DNA of 64,000 nt from Rhodopseudomonas pentothenatexigens (GCF_900218015.1 NZ_UFQQ01000003.1:186001-250000), one strand, 5' to 3'. Positions 8,516 through 21,190 are shown, counted from the first letter of the stretch. Notes: generated by a model from the letters alone, not told the origin. Numbers and translations are program-made.

Positions 8516-8834
8516 CGGGCTGGCTTGGGCGTGTACTGATGCCCTTAGCTTCGTCCAATTGGCTTGGCTTTCGCTACGGCACCAGCCGCAGTCGGAGCTG
8601 ACGAAATGGTTCCGGGAGCGCGGCGAGCGCGGTCGCAGGGGATCGATCGTCGCCTTGGCGCGCAAACCGAGCCTCCCGTCGCAAGCGGAATCCTGGCACG
8701 TCGCATCTACGGCGACCGAATGTGAGGTTGATCTGGCAGGCGAACCCAGATCCCCCGACAGGCTCGGACCCCGGTTTGCGCAAGCAGGGAGATGCCGTGG
8801 GGACAAAACCCCCTGTGAGCAATCCAGGGCCGCG
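8516..8834. other. 319-bp intergenic region between convergent nikR and a chemoreceptor gene
   Basis: No reading frame with a ribosome binding site and no clear T-tailed terminator is visible. The right edge grades into a half copy of the family C repeat that forms the end of the next gene. Confidence 0.4.
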
Positions 8835-8876
8835 TTACGACGCCCTCGATTGCTTCGCCTCGCTGGCAATGACCGG
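8835..8876. repeat. Half copy of the family C repeat forming the chemoreceptor C-terminus
   Basis: Read leftward: GTCATTGCCAGCGAGGCGAAGCAATC, the arm of the family C element (compare 14116 and 56914). It is translated as VIASEAKQS and followed closely by the stop codon. Confidence 0.65.
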
Positions 8877-10907
8877 GATATTCGCCATGAAGCGATCGAG
8901 CTCGGCACGCAGACGTGCACTCTCGGCCGACAGGCTGCGGGCCGATTGCAGCACCTGCGCCGAGGCGGCGCCGGTCTCGGCCGCACCGCGATTGACCTCG
9001 GCGATGTTGCCCGCGACCCGCTGGGTGCCCTGGGCGACGCCCTGCACGCTGCCGGCGATCGCGCGCGTGGCGGCGTCCTGCTGGGTGACGGCACTGGCGA
9101 TCGAGGCGGAGATCGTCGAGATCTCCGAGATCGTGCTGCCGATCTTCTGGATCGACGCCACCGAGTCGCGGGTCGCCTCCTGTATCTCGGCAACCTGAGA
9201 CGAAATCTCGTCGGTCGCCTTTGCGGTCTGGGTCGCCAGCGACTTCACCTCGGCGGCGACCACCGCGAAGCCGCGGCCCGCCTCGCCGGCGCGTGCGGCC
9301 TCGATGGTGGCGTTGAGCGCCAGCAGGTTGGTCTGTTCGGCGATCGTGGTGATGAGCTGCATCACCTCGCCGATCTGCTGCGCCGCCTGGGTCAGCTTGC
9401 CGATCCGGGCGTCGGTCTCGTGGGCCTGCTCGACCGCGGCTTCGGCGATCTCGCTCGACTGCCCGACCCGGCGGCCGATCTCGCCGACCGAGGCGGACAG
9501 TTCCTCGGTGGCGGAGGCGACGGCCTGCATCCCGGACGACGCCTGCTGCGAATCCCCTGCGACCTGGCCGGACAGCGCCTGCGTGGTCTCCGCGGTACGG
9601 GTCAGCGTCGCGGCGGCGCTTTCGAGCTGTGTCGCGGCTTCGGAGACATGTGCCACGATGGCGCCGACCGCGGTCTCGAATTCGCTGGCGAAGCCGAACA
9701 GTTCGGCGCGCCTCGCCGCGCGTCCGGCTTCGGCCTCGCGCTCGCGGGCGATCGCGTCCTGTTCGGCCTTGCGGGTGGCCTGGATCTTGAATTCCTCGAC
9801 GGCGGCGGCCATCTCGCCGATCTCGTCGCGGCGACCGAGCCCCGGCAGCACCACGTTGAAATCGCCGCCGGCCAGCCGCCGCATTGCAGCGCACATCGTC
9901 TGCATCGGGCGCGAGATGCCGCGGCCGAGCAGCACCGCCAGCACCGCGCCGAGCAGGAAGCCGCCGATCCCGAGTACCGCCACCATCTGCTCGGTGGCGG
10001 CGACCGTGGCGTCGGATTCGCGCTCCAGCCGCTGCTGATCGGCCAGCAGGTCCGCCTTGATCGCCTCGGAATCCTTGATGATCGCCGCCGCGGCGCCGAC
10101 CATGGTGGCGACCTTGGCGTCGATCGCCTTGACGTTGTCCGAGAGCTTGATCAACGCCTGCCGGTAAGCCTCCAGCATGGTGAAGATTTCCTTCACCGCG
10201 CCCGAGATCTCGGCGTCGCCGGACTTGATGATGTTCAGCGAATTCTCGACGAATTTCAGCCGTGCCAAGGCGTTGTCGGCGACCGGGACGCTGGAATTGA
10301 TCGCAAAGGTGTTGGCCAGCGTCATTGCGGCCGCGTATTGCTCCGAAGCCCGCTTGGCGCCGAGCTCGGCGCTCGAATCCTCGCGATCGCCCGCGGTGCT
10401 CACCAGATCGTCGAACTTGTAGCGCAGGTTGAGCCCGCCGCGCGTCAGCCCGTTCTGCACCACCCGGGCGCTGTCGGTCTTGAGCGCCACGATCTCCGCG
10501 AACAGCTTGGCGAAGGTGGAGAATTCGCCGGACAGCCGGGTCAGCGCCTCGCGCTGCGCCGGCTTGCTCGCCGCCTGCAGCGAGTGATCGATCGCGCCCT
10601 TGAGCTGATCCTGGGCCGCGAGCGCCGCCTTGGCGTCGTCGTCCTTGCCGGTGAGCACGTAGTGCCGCGCCCGGGCCTCGTAGCCGATCATCTCACGGTC
10701 GATATTGCGGGCGAGGTCGGACTGCCGGACGCCGTCGCGATAGGCGAGGACGCCGTCCGACACGCGCTCGAACCCGACAAAGGCCAGCCCCATGCTGATC
10801 GCGGTGATGCCAAGCACCACCGCAAAGCCGAGCGTCACCTTGCCACGAAACCTCAGGGCCAGCCCCGCGGATTTACCCTGCGGTCCGGCGACAGTCGTCA
10901 CGCTCAC
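8835..10907 (-). CDS. Methyl-accepting chemotaxis protein
   Basis: 690 aa chemoreceptor. TM1 is about residues 24-46. A long periplasmic helical domain (about 47-310) contains [20 protein letters not shown], a pattern like four-helix ligand-binding bundles. TM2 is about 311-333, then HAMP ([11 protein letters not shown]...[14 protein letters not shown]) and a cytoplasmic signalling domain with the invariant hairpin tip region ([20 protein letters not shown]). It would control CheA kinase in response to an unknown ligand. The start is GTG with a weak upstream SD. The last nine codons (VIASEAKQS...) come from a family C intergenic repeat that runs into the gene and supplies its end. There is no chemotaxis operon nearby. 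Confidence 0.93.
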   Translation of the reverse strand: MSVTTVAGPQGKSAGLALRFRGKVTLGFAVVLGITAISMGLAFVGFERVSDGVLAYRDGVRQSDLARNIDREMIGYEARARHYVLTGKDDDAKAALAAQDQLKGAIDHSLQAASKPAQREALTRLSGEFSTFAKLFAEIVALKTDSARVVQNGLTRGGLNLRYKFDDLVSTAGDREDSSAELGAKRASEQYAAAMTLANTFAINSSVPVADNALARLKFVENSLNIIKSGDAEISGAVKEIFTMLEAYRQALIKLSDNVKAIDAKVATMVGAAAAIIKDSEAIKADLLADQQRLERESDATVAATEQMVAVLGIGGFLLGAVLAVLLGRGISRPMQTMCAAMRRLAGGDFNVVLPGLGRRDEIGEMAAAVEEFKIQATRKAEQDAIAREREAEAGRAARRAELFGFASEFETAVGAIVAHVSEAATQLESAAATLTRTAETTQALSGQVAGDSQQASSGMQAVASATEELSASVGEIGRRVGQSSEIAEAAVEQAHETDARIGKLTQAAQQIGEVMQLITTIAEQTNLLALNATIEAARAGEAGRGFAVVAAEVKSLATQTAKATDEISSQVAEIQEATRDSVASIQKIGSTISEISTISASIASAVTQQDAATRAIAGSVQGVAQGTQRVAGNIAEVNRGAAETGAASAQVLQSARSLSAESARLRAELDRFMANIPVIASEAKQSRAS

Positions 10908-11121
10908 TTGATCGTACCCCGTCCACGCGCCAACGCCCCGGAAACGAACCGGGTACTCCGAAGCTACGCGGCATTCTCTAAAAGCTGCGTAAACCGCTTA
11001 GTTCTGCGAACGACTCCCGGAAACGCTCGCTACGGTCACTGAACCGTCATCGATGCTCGCCGCTTCGCAGCATGCCGGCCAGCGACAAAATCCCAGTTGC
11101 AAAGTCCGGCTGCCGCGCTTC

Positions 11122-11136
11122 TAATTGGAACAATTA
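11122..11136. promoter_or_regulatory. AT-rich palindrome before the Cox-like operon, candidate operator
   Basis: TAATTG-GAA-CAATTA, a perfect 6-bp inverted repeat with a 3-bp centre, 24 bp before the first Cox-like gene and unusually AT-rich for this DNA. It may be a regulator site or part of the promoter; the regulator is unknown. Confidence 0.4.
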
Positions 11137-11160
11137 AAAATTCATCGGGAGGACTGACGC

Positions 11161-11646
11161 GTGTCCAAAGTCTCAATGACCGTCAACGGCAAGCTGGTGA
11201 CGGCGGATGTCGAGGATCGAACGCTCCTCGTGCATCTGCTGCGCGATCATCTCGGCCTGACCGGAACCCATGTCGGCTGCGATACCAGCCAATGCGGCTG
11301 CTGCGTGGTGCATATCGACGGCCGTGCGGTGAAGTCGTGCACGACGCTGGTCGGCCAGGCCGACGGCGCCAACATCACCACGATCGAAGGCATCTCCAAG
11401 GGCGACGAACTGCATCCGATGCAGGCGGCGTTCCGCGACAATCACGGTTTGCAGTGCGGCTACTGCACGCCCGGCATGATCATGTCGGCGATCGACATCG
11501 TCAACCGCTACGGCGGCAATCTCGACGAAGAGACCGTGCGCCACGAGCTCGAAGGCAACATCTGCCGGTGCACCGGCTATCATAACATCGTCAAGTCGGT
11601 GCTCGACGCCGCCTCCCGCATGAATGTGGCGCAGGCCGCCGAATAG
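11161..11646 (+). CDS. coxS-like: Cox-like molybdenum hydroxylase, small [2Fe-2S] subunit
   Basis: 161 aa, the usual size for CoxS / xanthine dehydrogenase-family iron-sulfur subunits. The N-terminal plant-ferredoxin-like cluster uses C40, C45, C48 and C60 ([10 protein letters not shown]...KSC). The C-terminal helical domain carries the second cluster ([10 protein letters not shown] and [10 protein letters not shown]). It passes electrons from the Mo site to FAD. The GTG start follows CGGGAGGACTGACGC. It is the first gene of a small-large-medium set; the partners are at 11751 and 14251. Confidence 0.93.
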   Translation: MSKVSMTVNGKLVTADVEDRTLLVHLLRDHLGLTGTHVGCDTSQCGCCVVHIDGRAVKSCTTLVGQADGANITTIEGISKGDELHPMQAAFRDNHGLQCGYCTPGMIMSAIDIVNRYGGNLDEETVRHELEGNICRCTGYHNIVKSVLDAASRMNVAQAAE

Positions 11647-11750
11647 GCCGCCTGCCCGCCTGCCGTTTCGTCGCCGACCACACGTTCGAATGATGGCTGC
11701 GACCCGCGACGTTCCGAATCCGCGCGGCCAAAGCAGTCGAAGGGAGAGAA

Positions 11751-14111
<2,361 letters not shown>

Positions 14112-14115
14112 GACC

Positions 14116-14202
14116 GTCATTGCGAGCACCCGGGTCCGCGCGTCGCGCGGTCCGGGCACAGGCTCCGCGAAGCGATCCAGAGGCTTCGCTCCTCGCAATG
14201 AC
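14116..14202. repeat. Family C palindromic repeat inside the Cox-like operon
   Basis: GTCATTGCGAGCACCCGGG ... CTCCTCGCAATGAC with inner arms GAAGCGATCCAG / CTTCG. It sits 5 bp past the large-subunit stop and before the medium subunit, where it may affect mRNA stability or read-through. A separate perfect inverted repeat TTGTTG-N6-CAACAA follows at 14210-14227. Confidence 0.75.
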
Positions 14203-14250
14203 GCAGAGCTTGTTGGACAGACAACAATCGATCTCTGACAGGAGATATTC

Positions 14251-15051
14251 ATGTATTCCACCAACTATCACCGCGCCTCCTCGGTCGACGAAGCCGTGGC
14301 GCTGATCGCCAAGGGCAGCGACGCCAAATTCCTCGCCGGCGGCCACACGCTGCTGCCGGTGATGAAGCAGCGGCTCGCAGCGCCGGGCGATCTCGTCGAC
14401 ATCGCCAAGATCCCGGCGCTGATCGGGATCGAGGCCAGCGGCGACACGCTGACCATCAAGGCGGCGACCACCTATTACGACATCATGCACAATGCCGACG
14501 TGAAGCGGCTGATCCCGGCGATCGCGCATCTCACCTCGGTGCTGGGCGATCCGGCGGTGCGTTATCGCGGCACGATCGGCGGTTCGGTCGCGACCAACGA
14601 TCCGGCCGCGGACTATCCGGCCGCGATCCTGGCGCTCAACGCCACGGTGAAGACCAACAAGCGCGAGATCCCGGCCGATCAGTTCTTCAAGGGGCTGTTC
14701 ATGACGGCGCTGGAAGACAACGAGATGATTACCGCGATCTCGTTCCCGGTGCCGGAAAAGGCCGGCTACGCCAAGATGCGCAACCCGGCGTCGCGCTTCG
14801 CGCTGACCGGCGTGTTTGTCGCCAAGCTGAAGAGCGGCGAGATCCGCGCCGCCGCGACCGGCGCGTCGCAGGACGGCGTGATGCGGGTGCCGGTGATCGA
14901 AGACGCGCTGAAGGCGAACTGGTCGGCGTCGGCGCTCGACGGCATCAAGGTCTCCGACGATGGCCTGATCGAGGACATCCACGGCACCTCCGACTACCGC
15001 GCCAACCTGATCAAGGTGATGGCGCAGCGCGCGGTGCAGGCCGCCGGCTGA
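14251..15051 (+). CDS. coxM-like: Cox-like molybdenum hydroxylase, medium FAD-binding subunit
   Basis: 266 aa, close to the usual 280-290 for CoxM-type subunits. FAD-binding motifs are [14 protein letters not shown] and [20 protein letters not shown], followed by the C-terminal CO-dehydrogenase flavoprotein domain. It takes electrons from the small subunit and hands them to the acceptor. ATG follows GACAGGAGATATTC. It completes the S-L-M order, which differs from the M-S-L order of classical CO dehydrogenase operons. Confidence 0.92.
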   Translation: MYSTNYHRASSVDEAVALIAKGSDAKFLAGGHTLLPVMKQRLAAPGDLVDIAKIPALIGIEASGDTLTIKAATTYYDIMHNADVKRLIPAIAHLTSVLGDPAVRYRGTIGGSVATNDPAADYPAAILALNATVKTNKREIPADQFFKGLFMTALEDNEMITAISFPVPEKAGYAKMRNPASRFALTGVFVAKLKSGEIRAAATGASQDGVMRVPVIEDALKANWSASALDGIKVSDDGLIEDIHGTSDYRANLIKVMAQRAVQAAG

Positions 15052-15071
15052 CCAATTCCATGACACGGCAG

Positions 15072-15105
15072 GCGGCGCGCGGTTTCGCGCGCCGCTTTGT
15101 TTTTG
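15072..15105 (+). terminator. Intrinsic terminator of the Cox-like operon
   Basis: A 10-bp perfect stem GCGGCGCGCG / CGCGCGCCGC with loop GTTT is followed by TTTGTTTTTG, 21 bp after the medium-subunit stop. Confidence 0.85.
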
Positions 15106-15237
15106 TGCGGTGCCGCAGCATGGCGGCATGCGGCGCTGGGACGAAAAGTCACTTGCCCGGAGCACACCGGGCATGGTGATTGATCCCGACAACAACCGCT
15201 CCGCGCCGCGCGCGGACAACAACAATGGACACCCAAG

Positions 15238-16353
15238 GTGCAAGACACAGCGACCGCCTCCCCCAAGCCGACCACGAAAGCCAACGCCAGCGGCCCGCTC
15301 GCCGGCACCCGCATCGTCGAATTCGCCGGCATCGGGCCGGGCCCGTTCGGCTCGATGCTGCTCGCCGACATGGGCGCCGAGGTGATCACGCTGGTGCGCG
15401 CCGGCCAGAAGCCGCAGGGCGCCGCCGCGCGCGGCCGCACCGTCGTCACCGTCGATCTGAAGGACAAGGCCTCGGTGGCCGACGTGCTGAAGCTGCTCGA
15501 TAGCGCCGACGCGCTGGTCGAAGGCTATCGCCCCGGCGTGATGGAACGTCTCGGCCTCGGACCCGACGTGGTGATGGCGCGCAATCCGAAGCTGGTCTAC
15601 GCGCGGATGACCGGCTGGGGCCAGACCGGCCCGCTGGCGCAGGCCGCCGGCCACGACATCAACTACATCTCGATCACCGGCGCGCTCGCGGCGATCGGCC
15701 CGGCCGACAAGCCGGTGCCGCCGCTCAACCTGGTCGGCGATTTCGGCGGCGGCTCGCTGTATCTCGTCGTCGGCATCCTTGCCGCGTTGCTCGAAGCGTC
15801 GAAGTCCGGCAAGGGCCAGGTGGTCGATGCCGCGATGTGCGACGGCGCCGCCTCGCTGATCACGATGTTCTTCGACATGACCGCGGCGGGCCGCTGGAAG
15901 GAAGGGCGCGAGAGCAACATGCTCGACGGCGGCGCGCATTTCTACGGCACCTATGCATGCGCCGACGGCCAGTTCGTCTCGATCGGCTCGATCGAACCGC
16001 AATTCTACGCGCTGCTGCGCCAGATCGCCGGCCTGACCGACGCCGACTACGACGCCCAGATGGACCAGAAGCAGTGGCCGGCGCTGAAGCAGAAGCTCGC
16101 CGCGGTGTTCAAGACCAAGACCCGCGACGAATGGTGCAAGCTGATGGAAGGCACCGACGTCTGCTTCGCACCCGTCCTGACAATGTCGGAAGCCACCAAG
16201 CATCCGCACATGGTGGCGCGCGAGGTGTTCATCAATCACGAGGGCCACACCCAGCCGGCCCCGGCGCCGCGATTCTCCCGCACGCCGTCGTCCGCGCGAC
16301 CGCCGGTGCATTCGCAGATCGGCGATGTGGTGAAGGCCTGGGGCGGGAAGTAA
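15238..16353 (+). CDS. CaiB/BaiF family (type III) CoA transferase or alpha-methylacyl-CoA racemase
   Basis: 371 aa, matching alpha-methylacyl-CoA racemases (about 360) better than longer formyl-CoA transferases. LAGTRIVEFAGIGPGPFGSM, DLKD, the GHDINY segment (catalytic Asp region), GDFGGGS and the C-terminal CFAPVLTMSEA are typical. Racemases epimerise 2-methylacyl-CoAs; some family members move CoA between acids. The first 18 residues are low-complexity. The start appears to be GTG, with no ATG upstream in frame. It is separated from the Cox-like set by a terminator, so it is probably transcribed alone. Confidence 0.88.
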   Translation: MQDTATASPKPTTKANASGPLAGTRIVEFAGIGPGPFGSMLLADMGAEVITLVRAGQKPQGAAARGRTVVTVDLKDKASVADVLKLLDSADALVEGYRPGVMERLGLGPDVVMARNPKLVYARMTGWGQTGPLAQAAGHDINYISITGALAAIGPADKPVPPLNLVGDFGGGSLYLVVGILAALLEASKSGKGQVVDAAMCDGAASLITMFFDMTAAGRWKEGRESNMLDGGAHFYGTYACADGQFVSIGSIEPQFYALLRQIAGLTDADYDAQMDQKQWPALKQKLAAVFKTKTRDEWCKLMEGTDVCFAPVLTMSEATKHPHMVAREVFINHEGHTQPAPAPRFSRTPSSARPPVHSQIGDVVKAWGGK

Positions 16354-16363
16354 CAAGTCGTCA

Positions 16364-16466
16364 CGTCATTCCGGGGCGCTCACGAAAGTGAGCGTACCCG
16401 GAATCCAGAAGTTATGATCACCTCGAGATTCCGGGTTCGCGCCTGACGGCGCGCCCCGGAATGACG
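16364..16466. repeat. Dispersed palindromic repeat, family B (GTCATTCCGGGG type)
   Basis: GTCATTCCGGGGCGC ... GATTCCGGGTTCGCGCC ... GCGCCCCGGAATGAC, about 100 bp, lies between the convergent CaiB-type and fahA genes. A close relative is at 21024-21143. Confidence 0.8.
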
Positions 16467-16476
16467 GTGCAGGGAA

Positions 16477-17745
16477 TTACTCGCTCGCCGCCAGCACCGT
16501 GCCCTCGACCTCGCCGAAGCCGACGCGGTAGCCGTCGCCCTGGCACCAGCCGCGCATCACCAGGCTGTCGCCGTCTTCGAGGAAACTGCGGGTCTCGCCG
16601 CCCGGCAGCTGCACCGGCTCCGTGTCGTTCCAGCTCAATTCCAGCAGGCTGCCGAGCTGATCCTTCGTCGGGCCCGACACCGTGCCGGAGCCGAGCAGGT
16701 CGCCGACGCTCATCGCGCAGCCGCTGGAGGCGTGGTGGACGAGCTGCTGCACCGACGACCAGTACATGTATTTGAAATTGGTGGCGCTGATCCGCGCCGG
16801 CGCATTCATTGCCGGCGTCCGTAGGGCGACTTCCAGCGCCATGTCGTAATTGTTGGCGCCCTTCTGCTGCAGATAAGGCAGCGGCGCCGGGTCCTGCGCC
16901 GGCCCGGCAATGCGGAACGGCTCCAGCGCCTCGCGGGTGACGATCCACGGGCTGATCGAGGTCGCGAACGCTTTGGCCTGGAACGGCCCGAGCGGCACGT
17001 ACTCCCATTGCTGGATGTCGCGGGCGCTCCAATCGTTGAGCAGCGTGAAGCCGAAGATCATCTCCTCGGCCTGCTGTTCGGTCAGCATCGTGCCCATCGC
17101 CGACGGCTGCCCGACCACGACGCCGATTTCGAGTTCGAAATCGAGCCGCTTGCACGGTCCGAAGCTCGGCAGTTCTGCCGACGGCGGCTTGAGCTGGCCG
17201 CGGGGGCGGTGGATCTTGGTGCCGCTGACCACGACGGTCGAGGCGCGACCGTTGTAGCCGATCGGGATGTGCAGCCAGTTCGGCAGCAGCGGGTTGGTCT
17301 TGTCGCGGAACATGGTGCCGACATTGGTGGCGTGTTCCTTCGACGAGTAGAAGTCGGTGAAGCCCTCGACGCGGAGCGGCAGATGCAGCTTCGCCTCCGC
17401 CATCGGAATCAGCGCTTGCTTGCGAAGCGCGGCGTCGTCGCGCAGCTCGGGATTGTCGTGCCGGAGCAGCGCGCTGATCCGCGCCCGCGTGCTGCGCCAG
17501 ACGTTCGGCCCGAGCGCCATGAAGGCATTGATCGAGCCTTGCGCGAACACATCCGCCGGCAGGTCGAGCAGCTTCGCAGTCTGCAGTGCGGCGAGATCGA
17601 GCACGAACTCGCCGATCGCGACACCAACCCGGGGCGATGGACTGTTCGCGGTCGAGACCACGCCGTAAGGCAGGTTCTGGATCGGAAAGTCGCAGTCGGC
17701 CTTCACCTCAATGAAGGAGCGCAGACGAGGATCGTTGGGGTGCAT
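16477..17745 (-). CDS. fahA: Fumarylacetoacetase
   Basis: 422 aa, the normal size. It hydrolyses 4-fumarylacetoacetate to fumarate and acetoacetate, the last step of homogentisate (tyrosine/phenylalanine) breakdown. An N-terminal SH3-like domain (NLPYGVVSTA...RVGVAIGEFVLDL) precedes the catalytic fold with metal-site residues in LDFELEIGVVVG and NDWSARDIQQWEYVPLGPF. It is the last gene of the leftward homogentisate cluster, separated from maiA by a family D repeat; the gap of about 200 bp may allow separate expression. Confidence 0.97.
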   Translation of the reverse strand: MHPNDPRLRSFIEVKADCDFPIQNLPYGVVSTANSPSPRVGVAIGEFVLDLAALQTAKLLDLPADVFAQGSINAFMALGPNVWRSTRARISALLRHDNPELRDDAALRKQALIPMAEAKLHLPLRVEGFTDFYSSKEHATNVGTMFRDKTNPLLPNWLHIPIGYNGRASTVVVSGTKIHRPRGQLKPPSAELPSFGPCKRLDFELEIGVVVGQPSAMGTMLTEQQAEEMIFGFTLLNDWSARDIQQWEYVPLGPFQAKAFATSISPWIVTREALEPFRIAGPAQDPAPLPYLQQKGANNYDMALEVALRTPAMNAPARISATNFKYMYWSSVQQLVHHASSGCAMSVGDLLGSGTVSGPTKDQLGSLLELSWNDTEPVQLPGGETRSFLEDGDSLVMRGWCQGDGYRVGFGEVEGTVLAASE

Positions 17746-17795
17746 GAAGGGTCCTGGAACGTTGAACGGCTCGACCGGATCGTGAAGCTCTCTTC

Positions 17796-17941
17796 ACCCT
17801 CCCCTGGAGGGGGAGGGTCGGCACGCAGCCCGCGCAGCGGGATGCGGGACGGGGTGGGGTGTGCCGCGGGCACGGCGGATGAACTCTTCGCCACCCCACC
17901 CCGCTCGCTGACGCGAGCGACCCTCCCCCTCCAGGGGAGGG
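17796..17941. repeat. Dispersed palindromic repeat, family D (CCCTCCCC-GGGGAGGG type)
   Basis: Ends ACCCTCCCCTGGAGGGGGAG and CCTCCCCCTCCAGGGGAGGGT, with internal CCACCCC / GGGGTGG arms, about 146 bp between maiA and fahA. A relative is at 49862-50029 inside the lig cluster. Confidence 0.8.
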
Positions 17942-17953
17942 TATTCGTCACGT

Positions 17954-18610
17954 TCACTCCGCATCCGGCTGCCGGCCCGGCTCGGCGGCGACGAAGGCGT
18001 CGAGCTTCATCGCTTCGGCTTCGATCTGGCGGATGCGTTCGAACGGGGCGAGGTCGGCGTCGAAGCGGCGGGCGTTGAAGATCTGCGGCACGATGCAGAT
18101 GTCGGCCAGCGTCGGCCGGTCGCCGTAGGCGAACGGCCCCGGCGTCTGCGTAAGCCGCGCCTCGATCGCGGCGAAACCCTGCTCGATCCATTGCTTCGAC
18201 CAGATCGCCCGATCGGTCTCGTCGACGCCGAGTTCGCTCAGCCGCTTCAGAATCCGCAAATTGCCGATCGGATGAATGTCGCAAGCGACCGCATAGGCGA
18301 TCTCGCGGACGATGGCGCGGGCCTTCGGATCTTTCGGCAGCAGCGGCGGCTCGGGATGAGTCTCGTCGAGATATTCGATGATCGCCAGCGATTGGCCGAG
18401 GTTGAACTCGCCCTCGCTCCAATACGGCACCAGGCCGGCCGGATTGATCCACCGATAGGCCTCGAGGTTCTGCTCGCCGTCGCGCAGATGCACGTAGCGC
18501 TGCGCCACGATGATGTTCTTGAGGTTCAGCGCGATTCTGACCCGATAGGCCGCGGAGGAACGGAAATAGCCGTACAGCACCGCAGCGTCGTGATCCTGAG
18601 CTTTGGTCAT
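17954..18610 (-). CDS. maiA: Maleylacetoacetate isomerase (zeta-class GST)
   Basis: 218 aa. It isomerises 4-maleylacetoacetate to fumarylacetoacetate using glutathione. The N-terminal thioredoxin-like domain has the zeta-class active-site motif [14 protein letters not shown] (catalytic Ser), followed by NPAGLVPYW and [11 protein letters not shown] for glutathione binding, then the helical C-terminal domain. Its ATG overlaps the hmgA stop (ATGA at 18607-18610), so the two are translationally coupled. Confidence 0.96.
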   Translation of the reverse strand: MTKAQDHDAAVLYGYFRSSAAYRVRIALNLKNIIVAQRYVHLRDGEQNLEAYRWINPAGLVPYWSEGEFNLGQSLAIIEYLDETHPEPPLLPKDPKARAIVREIAYAVACDIHPIGNLRILKRLSELGVDETDRAIWSKQWIEQGFAAIEARLTQTPGPFAYGDRPTLADICIVPQIFNARRFDADLAPFERIRQIEAEAMKLDAFVAAEPGRQPDAE

Positions 18611-19953
18611 GGCCGGTTCGGATCGAAGCGCTTTTCGAGACCGTTCCAGCAGTCGGCGTAATCGTCCTGCAGCAGGCCCGAGTTCGCCGCATAGTCGGTG
18701 ACGCGCTGCGGGTAGCGGGTCTCGAACATGAACGCCATCGTACCGGTCAGCTTCACCGGCTTCAGCTCGCCGTTGCTGGCATGATCGAACGCCTCGCGGT
18801 CAGGCCCGTGCGGCAGCATCATGTTGTGCAGCGATGCGCCGCCGGGCACGAAGCCCTGCGGCTTGGCGTCGTACACGCCGTAGATCAGCCCCATGAACTC
18901 CGACATGATGTTCATGTGATACCACGGCGGCCGGAACGTGTTCTCCGCCACCATCCAGCGCTCGGGGAAGATCACGAAGTCGATGTTGGCGGTGCCGGCA
19001 GTCTCAGACGGCGAGGTCAGCACGGTGAAGATCGACGGATCGGGATGGTCGAAGCCGATCGCGCCGACCGGCGAATAGGTCCGAAGATCGTATTTGTACG
19101 GCGCGTAGTTGCCGTGCCAGGCGACGACGTCGATCGGCGAGTGCGGCAGCTTGGTCATGAACATCTGCCCGCCCCACTTCACGTAGAGCTCGGTCGGGGT
19201 GTCCTTGTCCTCGTAGGCCGCAACCGGGGTGAGGAAGTCGCGCGAATTGGCGAGGCAGTTGGCGCCGATCGGGCCGCGCTCCGGCAGCGTGAAGGCGCCG
19301 CCGTAGTTCTCGCACAGATAGCCGCGCGCCGGACCGTCGACCAGTTCGACCCGGAACTTGACGCCGCGCGGGATCACCGCGATCTCGGCCGGCTCGATGC
19401 TGATGACGCCGAATTCGGTGACGAGGCGCAGGCTGCCCTGCTGCGGCACGAACATCATCTCGCCGTCGGCATTGTAGAAGTGCTGATCGACCATCGACTC
19501 GGTGATCAGATAGAGATGCGTTGCCATCCCGGCCTGGGTGTTGACGTCGCCGGCGGTGGTCATGGTGCGCACGCCCTGCAGGAAGGTCAACTTCTCCTGC
19601 GGCATCGGCGGCGGATCCCAGCGCAGCTGCGCGATCGGCAGGTCGTGCTCGAAGCACGGCGCCGAACGCCACAGTCCCATCTCGGCCTTGGCGAAGCGGC
19701 CGGAGTGCTTCACCGAGGGACGGATGCGATACAGCCAGCTGCGCTCGTTGGCGCCGCGCGGCGCGGTGAAAGGCGAGCCGGACAATTGCTCGGCATAGAG
19801 CCCATAGGCGGCACGCTGCGGCGAGTTGCGCCCGATCGGCAGCGCGCCGGGCAGCGCCTCGGTCTCGAACGAATTGCCGAAGCCCGACATGTAGCCGGGC
19901 GTGATGTCCTGCGACGAGCGGCCGATGATCTGCGGGGCGGCATTGATGTTCAT
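18607..19953 (-). CDS. hmgA: Homogentisate 1,2-dioxygenase
   Basis: 448 aa, typical length. This Fe(II) enzyme opens homogentisate to maleylacetoacetate. [72 protein letters not shown] and [14 protein letters not shown] are family hallmarks that carry the Fe ligands. Coupled to maiA by a 4-nt overlap. Upstream in the same direction lie an MBL protein, a DUF2783 protein and an FAD monooxygenase. Confidence 0.98.
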   Translation of the reverse strand: MNINAAPQIIGRSSQDITPGYMSGFGNSFETEALPGALPIGRNSPQRAAYGLYAEQLSGSPFTAPRGANERSWLYRIRPSVKHSGRFAKAEMGLWRSAPCFEHDLPIAQLRWDPPPMPQEKLTFLQGVRTMTTAGDVNTQAGMATHLYLITESMVDQHFYNADGEMMFVPQQGSLRLVTEFGVISIEPAEIAVIPRGVKFRVELVDGPARGYLCENYGGAFTLPERGPIGANCLANSRDFLTPVAAYEDKDTPTELYVKWGGQMFMTKLPHSPIDVVAWHGNYAPYKYDLRTYSPVGAIGFDHPDPSIFTVLTSPSETAGTANIDFVIFPERWMVAENTFRPPWYHMNIMSEFMGLIYGVYDAKPQGFVPGGASLHNMMLPHGPDREAFDHASNGELKPVKLTGTMAFMFETRYPQRVTDYAANSGLLQDDYADCWNGLEKRFDPNRP

Positions 19954-20010
19954 GGTCGTGCTCCGATCGGTTGGCGCGAGGCGCGGCCGTAGCCGCGCTC
20001 GCGGTTCGGA

Positions 20011-20964
20011 CTAGCCGCCCTGCAGGGCGGCCCACATTTCGCGGTCGCGCTCGGCGGTCCAGATCACCGGATCGTCGATGCCCGAGGCTTCGTCGAACGC
20101 GCGCGAGACGTTGAACGGCAGGCAGTGCTCGTAGATCGCGAAGGACGAGAACTTCGGGTCCATCGCCTCGCGGGTGGCGTCCCAGGTCTCCTTCAGGCTG
20201 CGGCCCTTGGCGACCGAAAGTTCGGCGGCGCCGTACAGCGTGCCGACGAAATCGCGGGTCATCGCGATCGCCTCGCGCGTCGTCTCCAGCCCCTTCAGCG
20301 CGTCGCCGCGGCCGGGCGCGATCGCCTTCGGATTGAATTCGCGGATCTCGTTCAGCGTCGCCGGCCACTCGCGCAAATACGCGTCGCCGCAATAGCAGGC
20401 CGAGTGATACTCGACGAGGTCGCCGGTGAACATCACCTGTGCGTCCGGCACCCAGGCGACGATATCGCCCGAGGTGTGGCCGGCGCCGAGCTGCATCAGC
20501 CGCACCTCACGCTTGCCGAGGAAGACCGACATCTCGCCGTCGAACGCCAGCGTCGGCCAGGTCAGGCCGGGGATGCTCTCGGCATCCTGGAACAGCCGCG
20601 GAAACCGGCCGTATTCCGAATCCCAGTCCTGCTGGCCGCGCTCCTCGATCAGCCGATAGGTCTCCTGCGACGCGATGATGCCTTGCGCCTGATACGCCGA
20701 AGCGCCGAGCACGCGCACTGCGTGATAATGCGACAGCACCACGTATTTGATCGGTTTGTCGGTGACGGCGCGGACGCGCTCGATCACCTTGCCGGCCATC
20801 GCCGGCGTCGCCTGGGCGTCGAACACCAGGCAGCCGTCCTCGCCGACGATCACCGCCGAATTCGGATCGCCCTCCGCCGTGAACGCATAGAGATCGGGAC
20901 CGATCTCGGAGAACGTCACCTTCTTTTCAGTGAGGTCGGTGGTGGAGGCGAAGCCTTTGGCCAT
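20011..20964 (-). CDS. MBL-fold metallo-hydrolase with an altered metal motif
   Basis: 317 aa, soluble. The fold is shown by NSAVIVGEDGCLVFDAQATP, VVLSHYHAVRVLGAS, GAGHTSGDIVAWVPD and MFTGDLVEYH. The usual HxHxDH motif reads HYHAVR, so both the Asp and the third His are replaced (Val and Arg) while the later His and Asp ligands remain. It may bind one metal or act on an unusual substrate. Its place between the FAD monooxygenase and hmgA suggests a ring-degradation role such as an ester, lactone or thioester hydrolase; this is inference. Confidence 0.88.
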   Translation of the reverse strand: MAKGFASTTDLTEKKVTFSEIGPDLYAFTAEGDPNSAVIVGEDGCLVFDAQATPAMAGKVIERVRAVTDKPIKYVVLSHYHAVRVLGASAYQAQGIIASQETYRLIEERGQQDWDSEYGRFPRLFQDAESIPGLTWPTLAFDGEMSVFLGKREVRLMQLGAGHTSGDIVAWVPDAQVMFTGDLVEYHSACYCGDAYLREWPATLNEIREFNPKAIAPGRGDALKGLETTREAIAMTRDFVGTLYGAAELSVAKGRSLKETWDATREAMDPKFSSFAIYEHCLPFNVSRAFDEASGIDDPVIWTAERDREMWAALQGG

Positions 20965-21023
20965 GTGCGGTCCTTGTTAGTTGTCGACTCGTTCACGCGC
21001 TTATGCGCTGATCGTTCCAGGTC

Positions 21024-21143
21024 GTCATTCCGGGGCGCTCGCGCAGCGAGCGAACCCGGAATCCCGAGTTGTTCTGCGACTGCCGCTTCGCACCATCACT
21101 TCGAGATTCCGGGTTCGCGCCTGGCGGCGTGCCCCGGAATGAC
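21024..21143. repeat. Family B palindromic repeat inside the homogentisate cluster
   Basis: GTCATTCCGGGGCGCTCGCG ... GATTCCGGGTTCGCGCCTGG ... GCCCCGGAATGAC, about 120 bp, between the DUF2783 gene and the MBL gene. It matches the element at 16364-16466. Confidence 0.8.
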
Positions 21144-21190
21144 GAACCTTGGGGCGACGAGCTTGCGCCGCGCGGTTTCGTTGACGCCGG

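Noticed and set aside
5761-8601. Long plus-strand open frame opposite the TonB receptor running into nikR
   Set aside because: It is antisense to a clear receptor gene and overlaps nikR and its operator; composition is that of a shadow frame.
8559-11042. Long plus-strand open frame opposite the chemoreceptor
   Set aside because: Antisense to an intact MCP gene; no recognisable product.
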